This document shows, piece by piece, positions 8,457 through 13,707 of a DNA stretch of 14,036 nucleotides. Position numbers and translations under genes: made by a program. This DNA is from Treponema sp. (lineage in GTDB: Bacteria; Spirochaetota; Spirochaetia; Treponematales; Breznakiellaceae), in contig JAITHQ010000175.1 of NCBI GenBank assembly GCA_031279925.1, forward strand, positions 1-14,036, read 5' to 3'. The notes under the pieces were generated by a model that did not search any database, was not told the DNA's origin, and worked only from the letters and a program-made list of their open reading frames with translations. Position 1 is the stretch's first letter. The number at the start of each line of letters is the position of its first letter.

Positions 8457-8462
8457 TCCTTT

Positions 8463-8556
8463 GTCCCTGCCAGGAACCATGCGAGCAGGCGCCGCCCAAC
8501 CCCGCCAGGTCCGGAAGGAAGCAACGGTAAGCGGAAGCCTGTTGCGCCGTGGCACT
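8463..8556 (+). ncRNA. Small bacterial signal recognition particle RNA (4.5S type)
   Basis: The hallmark apical loop region is present: CCAGGTCCGGAAGGAAGCA (8505-8523), including the GGAA tetraloop and the symmetric bulges that bind Ffh. Flanking arms pair in order: TGCCA (8468-8472) with TGGCA (8550-8554), CAGGC (8486-8490) with GCCTG (8537-8541), and a GC-rich inner stem around 8492-8534. The RNA scaffolds Ffh and FtsY for co-translational membrane targeting. It has the short form without an Alu domain. Placement just upstream of dnaX is common in bacteria. The 5' end is set from the promoter, and the 3' end is approximate. Confidence 0.92.
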
Positions 8557-8575
8557 CTTGGCGGGGGCGCTTTTT
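8544..8575 (+). terminator. Possible intrinsic terminator of the SRP RNA
   Basis: GCGCC (8544-8548) can pair with GGCGC (8566-8570), which is followed directly by T5 (8571-8575). The left arm is also used in the outer SRP RNA stem, so the two folds compete. The mature 3' end would then come from processing. Confidence 0.4.
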
Positions 8576-8653
8576 GCGGTAATGGGAATAGCCTGCGGTA
8601 TTGCCGCAAGGCAGGGCCCGTTGCATTTACTTTTCCTTTTATGGTTTTTTCTA

Positions 8654-8659
8654 TATACT
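8654..8659 (+). promoter_or_regulatory. Candidate -10 element giving a leaderless dnaX mRNA
   Basis: TATACT (5 of 6 to TATAAT) ends 6 bases before the dnaX ATG, so a transcript from it would begin at or next to the start codon. No Shine-Dalgarno sequence precedes that ATG, which fits leaderless translation. The -35 region is T-rich with no good hexamer. Read-through from the SRP RNA promoter is the alternative. Confidence 0.3.
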
Positions 8660-8665
8660 AAAAAT

Positions 8666-10189
8666 ATGGCAGATTCAACAGCCCCGGTATACGAAGTAAC
8701 CGCCACAAAACGGCGTCCCAAAACTTTTGACGAGTTGGCAGGGCAGGAGTTTGTGGTTTCCACCTTAAAAAATTCCCTGCAAAGCGGGCGCATTGCCCAC
8801 GCCTACCTGTTTTCCGGGCCAAGAGGCTGCGGTAAAACCAGCGCCGCCCGTATCCTTGCCCGCTCGCTGAACTGCGAAAAAGGGCCGGCGCAAGGCCCCT
8901 GCGGGGTCTGCGATAATTGCCGCTCAATTAGCCAGGGCGCCAGTATGGACGTTATCGAAATAGACGGCGCTTCCAATACTTCGGTTAACGATGTACGGCA
9001 GATAAAAGACGAGGTGCTGTTTCCCCCCCATGCAGGGCGCTACAAAGTGTACATTATTGACGAAGTACACATGCTTTCCAACAGCGCGTTCAACGCCCTG
9101 CTTAAAACAATCGAAGAGCCGCCGCCCTATATCATTTTTATTTTTGCCACAACAGAGCTGCACAAGGTTCCGGCAACGATTAAAAGCCGCTGCCAGCAGT
9201 TTAACTTTCGGCTTATCCCCATAGAAACAATTCAGGGCATACTAAAAACCATCTGCGCCGAAACGGGACTAGAGGCCGAGGATGATGCGCTGTTCTGGGT
9301 TGCGCGGGAATCTACCGGCAGCCTGCGCGACGCCTTTACCCTGTTTGATCAGGTGGCCTCGTTTTCAGGCGGCCATATCAAGAGCAGCCTAATCCGCGAA
9401 AAGCTGGGCCTGGTAGGGCTGGAAAAACTCAACGCCCTTGCCGAAGCCTGCGCCGCCAATGATGCGCCGCTGGCCTTTACCCTGATCGACGAAATTTTGG
9501 GTTCCGGCGTTGCCATAGAACAATGCGTTATCGATCTGTCCAGTTATTACCGCAGCCTTTTGCTTTTAAAAAATGGCGTTGTGCGGGAATCGCTTTTGGG
9601 CTACAGCCCCAATCTGTTTTCCGCCAAAGCGCTGGAAGCCTTTAACAGTATCCGGCTGGAGCAGGCACTGGAACTGCTTTTGGACTGTTACCGGGATATC
9701 CGTTACTCGGTGTCGCCGCGTTTTGAGCTAGAGACAGCGGTTTCAAAATTATCCTGGTTAAGCCATTGGGTGTCGCCGCCGGAGCTAAAGACCGCGCTGG
9801 ACAATGCCCAAAACATTCTCCATCAGTCAGCCGCGCCCGGCATGGGAGGGATGCCCCGCCCTTTAGCCCAGGGGGGCGTTGAGCCCCCCGGCCCTGCCAA
9901 AGACCAGCGGCCAGAGGCCGGGTTTTCCGGCGGGGGGGAAGCTGAAGCGCCTGCGCCGCCCGGCGGCGGGGGGCGCTCCCTTTCGGAAGATTTCCGGCGG
10001 CTGCTTGCGGCAAAAAAAGCCGGTCTGCCCAATGGGAATGAAAGCCCCGGCGCGGAAAACGAAGAGGATGTTCCCATGTGGAGCAACATTCCGCAAAACA
10101 AATCAGAAAGCGCGGCGTCCGCGCCGGAGGATCAAAAAACACCGGTTGAACGGGTACTTAGCCTGATTCCCGGAACAGTAATTAGTTAG
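8666..10189 (+). CDS. dnaX: DNA polymerase III subunit gamma/tau
   Basis: A 507-residue clamp-loader ATPase that loads the beta sliding clamp and organises the replisome. The opening 'YEVTATKRRPKTFDELAGQEFVV' is the family N-terminus, which is why the ATG at 8666 is preferred over an in-frame GTG at 8549. The GTG lies inside the SRP RNA and adds a hydrophobic, unrelated extension. Visible motifs: Walker A GPRGCGKTS (51-59); zinc-knuckle Cys at 70, 79, 82 and 85; Walker B 'YIIDEVH' (129-135); sensor 1 'FATTE' (160-164); SRC arginine finger (174-176); sensor 2 'GSLRDA' (218-223). From about residue 390 the sequence becomes a Pro/Gly-rich linker with a short conserved-looking tail 'VERVLSLIPGTVIS'. 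It is shorter than E. coli tau (643). An in-phase A7 run at 10012-10018 could give a slightly truncated product. It lies between the SRP RNA and ybaB/recR, a common order. Confidence 0.96.
   Translation: MADSTAPVYEVTATKRRPKTFDELAGQEFVVSTLKNSLQSGRIAHAYLFSGPRGCGKTSAARILARSLNCEKGPAQGPCGVCDNCRSISQGASMDVIEIDGASNTSVNDVRQIKDEVLFPPHAGRYKVYIIDEVHMLSNSAFNALLKTIEEPPPYIIFIFATTELHKVPATIKSRCQQFNFRLIPIETIQGILKTICAETGLEAEDDALFWVARESTGSLRDAFTLFDQVASFSGGHIKSSLIREKLGLVGLEKLNALAEACAANDAPLAFTLIDEILGSGVAIEQCVIDLSSYYRSLLLLKNGVVRESLLGYSPNLFSAKALEAFNSIRLEQALELLLDCYRDIRYSVSPRFELETAVSKLSWLSHWVSPPELKTALDNAQNILHQSAAPGMGGMPRPLAQGGVEPPGPAKDQRPEAGFSGGGEAEAPAPPGGGGRSLSEDFRRLLAAKKAGLPNGNESPGAENEEDVPMWSNIPQNKSESAASAPEDQKTPVERVLSLIPGTVIS
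10012..10051 (+). other. Candidate -1 frameshift site in dnaX
   Basis: A AAA AAA (10012-10018) lies in the X-XXY-YYZ phase of the dnaX frame (GCA AAA AAA GCC). A -1 slip continues as seven codons (S R S A Q W E) to TGA at 10039-10041. A hairpin of GCCGG (10019-10023) with CCGGC (10047-10051) begins right after the run. In E. coli, dnaX slippage at A AAA AAG makes gamma, and in Thermus a longer A run does so by transcriptional slippage. Here no clear upstream Shine-Dalgarno stimulator is seen and the stem abuts the run, so activity is uncertain. Confidence 0.4.
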
Positions 10190-10252
10190 AGCCTGCAAGG
10201 TAGATACATTATGGATAGACATTAATTAGCCTTTAAACCAATTGGAGCCGGT

Positions 10253-10600
10253 ATGAATATTAATCCATTTGACATTTTAAAAAACGCCCAGAAGATACAG
10301 GATCAGATGGGCGATCTTCAGGAAAAACTTCGTCTTATACAGGTTACCGGTTCCGCCGGCGGGGGCATGGTGGAAATAGATATTACCGGAAAAATCGAGG
10401 TAAGCGCGGTGCGCATTGCAAACGAGGTAATGGAAAGCGGCGATGCTGAAATGCTGCAAGACCTTATTACAGCGGCCTTTTCCAATGGCATTGAAAAAGC
10501 CAGGGAACTGATAAACCAGGAGATGACCTCGATGGCCAGCGGCATGGGAATTTCCGGCCTGCCCGGTTTCTCCGGCCTTTTTCCGGGCGCGGGACTATGA
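10253..10600 (+). CDS. ebfC: YbaB/EbfC family nucleoid-associated protein
   Basis: A 115-residue protein with the family pattern: 'NPFDILKNAQKIQDQMGDLQ' N-terminal helix, 'VTGSAGGGMVEIDITGKIEV' strands, and 'EMLQDLITAAFSNGIEKA' C-terminal helix, then a Met/Gly-rich tail ending 'GLFPGAGL'. Members form small dimers that bind DNA; EbfC of Borrelia is the studied spirochaete example. GGAG precedes the ATG. It follows dnaX by 63 bases and overlaps recR by 4 bases (ATGA), which indicates translational coupling. The dnaX-ybaB-recR order is conserved widely in bacteria. Confidence 0.93.
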   Translation: MNINPFDILKNAQKIQDQMGDLQEKLRLIQVTGSAGGGMVEIDITGKIEVSAVRIANEVMESGDAEMLQDLITAAFSNGIEKARELINQEMTSMASGMGISGLPGFSGLFPGAGL

Positions 10601-11202
10601 CGCCTAACGCAATTGACCGCCTGGTTGCCCTGCTTTCAAAACTCCCCGGCGTTGGCAAAAAAAGCGCCGGGCGCATGGCGTATCATATCCTTGACGGGGA
10701 CAGCGCCTATGCCCGCGCCCTTGCCGATGAACTTGCCGCCCTGCACCAGGCCATCCGCCGTTGTGGAGTTTGCGGCGCATTTACCGAAACCGACCCTTGC
10801 CCCATTTGTTCCGACCCGGGCCGCGACCACGCTCTTATCTGCGTAGTTGAACGTGCCCAGGATGTCCGTATTATAGAAGAATCCCGCGAATTCCGGGGAG
10901 TGTTTCATGTGCTGGGCGGCCTTATTGCGCCGCTGGAAGGGGTCGGCCCCGGCGATCTTTCCATAGGCCAACTTGTTTCCCGCCTGCACAACGCAAGCCC
11001 CGGCGAGACTGTTAAGGAACTGATTCTTGCCCTGAACCCCACAGTCGAAGGCGACACCACCGCTCTTTATCTTCAAAAACTGCTTAAGGAATTTCCGGTA
11101 GAGGTAACCCGCCTTGCCTCCGGCCTTCCGGTTGGCGGCGATCTTGAATACACCGACCGCCTTACCCTTTCGCGGAGCTTTCGCGGGCGGGTTAAAGTGT
11201 AA
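10597..11202 (+). CDS. recR: Recombination mediator RecR
   Basis: A 201-residue protein of full family length. It has an N-terminal helix-hairpin-helix region ('LVALLSKLPGVGKKSAGRMA', 9-28) and a zinc finger with Cys at 56, 59, 68 and 71 (CGVC...CPIC). A Toprim domain follows ('LICVVERAQDVRIIEES...', then 'GVFHVLGGLIAPLEG'), and the conserved tail is 'LASGLPVGGDLEYTDRLTLS'. RecR works with RecO (and RecF) to load RecA on SSB-coated single-stranded DNA at gaps. Its start overlaps the ybaB stop in ATGA, so the two are probably translated together. Confidence 0.97.
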   Translation: MTPNAIDRLVALLSKLPGVGKKSAGRMAYHILDGDSAYARALADELAALHQAIRRCGVCGAFTETDPCPICSDPGRDHALICVVERAQDVRIIEESREFRGVFHVLGGLIAPLEGVGPGDLSIGQLVSRLHNASPGETVKELILALNPTVEGDTTALYLQKLLKEFPVEVTRLASGLPVGGDLEYTDRLTLSRSFRGRVKV

Positions 11203-11220
11203 AACACGGCGGCCCGGATC

Positions 11221-11268
11221 GGTTTTTCCATATTTTTTTCTATATCCAGATAAAAAAATAAAAAAACC
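11221..11268. other. A/T-rich inverted repeat after recR
   Basis: TATTTTTTT (11231-11239) pairs perfectly with AAAAAAATA (11252-11260), and GGTTTTT (11221-11227) pairs with AAAAACC (11262-11268), with a small internal bulge. The stem lies 18 bases after recR. It could act as a transcription end, but it lacks the usual GC stem plus T-run. The surrounding A/T tracts (11225-11310) may also act as bent or UP-like DNA for the next promoter. Confidence 0.4.
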
Positions 11269-11320
11269 AAATTATTTTCTGTAAAAAGAAAAATTTAAAC
11301 TATAGTATAACCCGTTCCAC

Positions 11321-11349
11321 TTGCCAGGATTTTGTCATTTGGGTACAAC
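11321..11349 (+). promoter_or_regulatory. Promoter of the oxidoreductase gene
   Basis: TTGCCA (11321-11326, 5 of 6 to TTGACA), a 17-base spacer and TACAAC (11344-11349, 4 of 6). The predicted start near 11356 coincides with the first bases of the structured leader. The 9-base string CACTTGCCA at the -35 region recurs at the promoter of the gene at 13358. Confidence 0.5.
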
Positions 11350-11351
11350 TA

Positions 11352-11425
11352 AAGAAGCACTGATTGCGCCACGTATGGCGAATCGAATCGAGGATGCGGA
11401 CTAAAGTCCGCGATCAGTGCATCTT
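11352..11425 (+). promoter_or_regulatory. Structured 5' leader element, three helices
   Basis: An outer stem of AAGAAGCACTGAT (11352-11364) with ATCAGTGCATCTT (11413-11425), 12 of 13 paired, encloses two hairpins. These are CGCC/GGCG with loop ACGTAT (11367-11380) and GCGGAC/GTCCGC with loop TAAA (11396-11411). The linker AATCGAATCGAGGAT lies between them. The fold ends 7 bases before the AGGAG ribosome site of the next gene. The compact three-way-junction shape and the predicted transcript start at its foot suggest a cis-regulatory RNA. It does not match a riboswitch class I know. A small palindromic repeat element inserted in the leader is the alternative. Confidence 0.5.
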
Positions 11426-11442
11426 ACCCTATAGGAGCAAAT

Positions 11443-12432
11443 ATGAAAAAGATAATACGCTGGGCTTTGGCGGGAACCGGGGGAATCAGTAACGCTTTTG
11501 CCCGGGGCCTTAGGGCAGCCGAAGGGGCACAGCCCTTTGCCGTTGTTTCCCGGTCTAAAGAGAATGCCGCCAATTTTGCTGCCAGGCATGGCGTTCAAAA
11601 AACCTATGTTGATTTTGAGGCCATGCTTAACGATGGCGATATAGACGTTGTGTATCTTGGGGTTCCCCATTCCGCCCATAAGGCGCTTGCAATACAGGCT
11701 TTTAAAGCAGGCAAGGCGGTGTTATGCGAAAAGCCCGCCGCGATAAACGCCGCCGAACTTTCTGAAATGATACGTTGCGCACGGGAACACAAGGTGTTTT
11801 TTATGGAGGCCATGTGGACCCGGTTTGTACCGCCGCTTTGCAAAGTCCGGGAATGGCTTGCCGATGACCTTATAGGCGAAGTACGAATGGTTCAAGGGAA
11901 CTTTGGCTTTAGGGCCTCTGTTCCCTCTTCGCACCGGCTGCTGGATATACAACAGGGCGGCGGCGCGCTGCTTGATGCGGGGGTTTATCCGCTTTCCCTT
12001 GCGTCGATGGTTTTTGGCGGGGCAAAGCCGCAAAAAACCACCGGCGTTCTTTCCATAGGCGCAAGCGGCGTTGACGAAACCGCCGCCGCGCTTGTCCATT
12101 GGGGGCCGCACAAAACCGCAATGATCAGCGCATCGCTTTCGCTGGCAACGGTAAGCGATGCCTGGATTTACGGAACCGAAGGCTACATTCATCTGCCAAC
12201 GTTTGTATTCTGCCGCAGCGCGAATTTAGCAATAGCCGGAAAATCGGCTTCCCATTGGGAGGGCGATTTTAGGGGGAACGGCTACAACTACGAAGCCGAA
12301 GCGGTTATGGACTGCATCAGGGAAGGCAGGCATGAAAGCGAAATAATGCCGCTGGATGAATCGCTTATAATTGCGCAGACCATGGACGAAATACGCAGGG
12401 AATGGGGCTTTGTCTATCCGCAGGAGCGGTAA
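11443..12432 (+). CDS. Gfo/Idh/MocA-family NAD(P)-dependent oxidoreductase
   Basis: A 329-residue cytoplasmic enzyme. The N-terminal Rossmann fold carries the nucleotide-binding loop 'GTGGIS' (11-16). The family catalytic-site motif 'CEKP' is at 95-98 (Lys97), and the C-terminal half shows 'GGGALLDAGVYPLS' with the Asp179/Tyr183 pair that lines the active site. The family oxidises or reduces sugars, inositols and dihydrodiols using NAD(P). The sequence most resembles the dihydrodiol dehydrogenase/xylose dehydrogenase-like branch ('VFFMEAMWTRFVPP'), but the substrate cannot be fixed. AGGAG precedes the ATG. It stands alone, with its own promoter and a structured leader upstream and the repeat region downstream. 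Confidence 0.9.
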   Translation: MKKIIRWALAGTGGISNAFARGLRAAEGAQPFAVVSRSKENAANFAARHGVQKTYVDFEAMLNDGDIDVVYLGVPHSAHKALAIQAFKAGKAVLCEKPAAINAAELSEMIRCAREHKVFFMEAMWTRFVPPLCKVREWLADDLIGEVRMVQGNFGFRASVPSSHRLLDIQQGGGALLDAGVYPLSLASMVFGGAKPQKTTGVLSIGASGVDETAAALVHWGPHKTAMISASLSLATVSDAWIYGTEGYIHLPTFVFCRSANLAIAGKSASHWEGDFRGNGYNYEAEAVMDCIREGRHESEIMPLDESLIIAQTMDEIRREWGFVYPQER

Positions 12433-12515
12433 GTGATAACACAGGAAGGGGGCGGATTTCCAAACATTGATTCCGAAACAGCCGCGTTTACCGTCCCGCC
12501 CCCCTCCGCTCCAGC

Positions 12516-12585
12516 CTTGCCGCAAAAGCCGTAGAGTTTTGCCTGCGGCAAAACTCTTAAAAGGCTTAACGCTGAAAGCGGCAAG
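12516..12585. other. Nested 70-base inverted-repeat structure
   Basis: Three stems nest inside one another: CTTGCCGC (12516-12523) with GCGGCAAG (12578-12585), AAGCC (12526-12530) with GGCTT (12563-12567), and an 11-bp perfect stem AGAGTTTTGCC (12533-12543) with GGCAAAACTCT (12547-12557) around loop TGC. In total 24 base pairs are perfect. It lies 84 bases after the oxidoreductase and 15 bases before the tandem array. It could be a terminator without a U-tract, or the fold of an RNA or palindromic element. Confidence 0.65.
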
Positions 12586-12600
12586 TCTTCCGCTACCCCA

Positions 12601-13243
12601 CCAAGTACCCGCGCCCCGTCAAGGGGCGTAGATGAACAATGTTAGCATGGTGTAGCACCAATAATGGCCCCTGTATGCCAACAATGGTAGGCGGCCTTTA
12701 GGCCGCCGTATGTGCGCCACCCAAGTACCCGCGCCCCGTCAAGGGGCGTAGATGAATAACGTCAGCACGGTGTAGCACCAGTAATAGCCCCTGTATGCCA
12801 ACAATGGTAGGCGTCCTTTAGGCCGCCGTATGTGCGCCACCCCCAAACAACGCCCAACTTGTCTCCCCGTCAAGGGGCGTAGATGAATAATGTTAGCACG
12901 GTGTAGCACCAGTACCAGCCACTGTATGCCAACAATGGTAGGCGGCCTTTAGGCCGCCGTATGTGCGCCACCCGGACAAGGCCCAACTTGTCTCCCCGTC
13001 AAGGGGCGTGAATGAATAACGTCAACACGGTGTAGCGCCAGTAAACTGCCACTGTATGCCAATAATGGTAGGCGGCCTTTAGGCCACCGTATGTGCGCCA
13101 CCCGGACATCGCCCAACTTGTCTCCCCGTCAAGGGGTGTAGCTGAATAATGTTAGCACGGTGTAGCACCAGTAACGGCCACTGTATGCCAACAATGGTAG
13201 GCGGCCTTTAGGCCACCGTATGTGCGCCACCCGGACATCGCCC
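12601..13243. repeat. Five-unit tandem array of hairpin-rich 120-131-base repeats
   Basis: Units lie at 12601-12720 (120), 12721-12840 (120), 12841-12971 (131), 12972-13101 (130) and 13102-13230 (129). A partial copy of the unit start follows (13231-13243). Each has CCCC-GTCAA-GGGG, GGTG-TAG-CACC, TGCCA-ACAA-TGGTA and GGCGGCC-TTTA-GGCCGCC hairpins in fixed order, and all end in GTATGTGCGCCAC. Units 1-2 and 3-5 form two subtypes that differ in the first 20-30 bases. A short hypervariable spot follows CACCAGTA. The region has no open frame of note on either strand. Units are too long and too alike along their whole length for CRISPR. It may be a satellite-like repeat, a tandem structured RNA or a set of protein-binding or recombination sites; the function is unknown. 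Confidence 0.93.
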
Positions 13244-13301
13244 CCCTCTCTTCCTCCGATCTTTCCCCCAAAACTTTTTTGCAAATTCCGGTAACTTTCA
13301 C

Positions 13302-13330
13302 TTGCCAACTTTTAAGAACCTTGCTATTTT
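13302..13330 (+). promoter_or_regulatory. Promoter of the small exported protein gene
   Basis: TTGCCA (13302-13307), exactly 17 bases, then TATTTT (13325-13330, 4 of 6). The predicted start near 13337 leaves a short leader carrying AGGAAG (13347-13352), 5 bases before the ATG at 13358. The stretch from 13244 to 13301 is pyrimidine-rich and shows nothing else. Confidence 0.55.
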
Positions 13331-13357
13331 GTAACCAACATTATTTAGGAAGATCTT

Positions 13358-13707
13358 ATGAAAAAGATCGTTTTTGTATTATTGATCCTAACCGTTTTTT
13401 CAGCAAGTGTTTTTGCAGCTCCGGGATCATTGTCGGCGTCTCTGGACAATGCTCGTCCAGTAGACAGTAAAACTAATGCCGCAGGCGCGTTGAACGCGGG
13501 GGGGTCTCCCAGGCAGACGACTTATTCGCCGATGTGGGCGTGGTTCAGTTGACCGATACCGATACCCAGGCTGTTAAAATGACACTTGTATTACATTATG
13601 GTTCTGGATTAAGCTGGGGTGTAGCTTGGGTTGGCGGGCTAGTTGCCGGGGGGGAATGGGATTTGCTATTGGATACATTATACCATTTTTATGATGCGCT
13701 TCTTTGA
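13358..13707 (+). pseudogene. Small exported Gly-rich protein with frame break at a G7 run
   Basis: The 5' part (13358-13504) encodes a clear signal peptide (MKKIVFVLLILTVFSASVFA, cleavage after Ala) and 'APGSLSASLDNARPVDSKTN'. The frame then meets G7 (13498-13504) and would stop at 13550-13552 as a 64-residue product. In the -1 frame from 13504, coding-quality sequence continues for 67 residues: 'ADDLFADVGVVQLTDTDTQA', then 'GSGLSWGVAWVGGLVAGGEWD' and 'LLLDTLYHFYDALL', to TGA at 13705-13707. One extra G (or two fewer) restores a protein of about 116 residues. A phase-variable tract, programmed slippage (the run lies in G-GGG-GGG phase), a real pseudogene or a sequencing error all fit. The family is not recognised. 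The leader-like 'VVQLTDT..QAV' followed by a Gly-rich tail is reminiscent of bacteriocin-type precursors, which is only a weak resemblance. Confidence 0.65.

Noticed and set aside
8276..8530. Small + strand frame between the operon and dnaX
   Set aside because: It runs through the SRP RNA promoter and most of the RNA itself, has no ribosome site and resembles no protein.
8549..8665. Upstream GTG start for dnaX
   Set aside because: It lies inside the SRP RNA, and the extra 39 residues are a hydrophobic string unlike any DnaX N-terminus.
8242..8793. Long - strand frame of 183 codons
   Set aside because: It is antisense to the SRP RNA and the dnaX start, with no ribosome site and an unnatural composition.
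9642..10142. - strand frame opposite the dnaX C-terminal part
   Set aside because: GC-rich codon bias opens antisense frames here. The product is Pro/Arg/Ala low-complexity sequence.
12601..13243. CRISPR array
   Set aside because: Units are 120-131 bases and similar along nearly their whole length, with no short repeat/unique spacer pattern. No cas gene is in the window.
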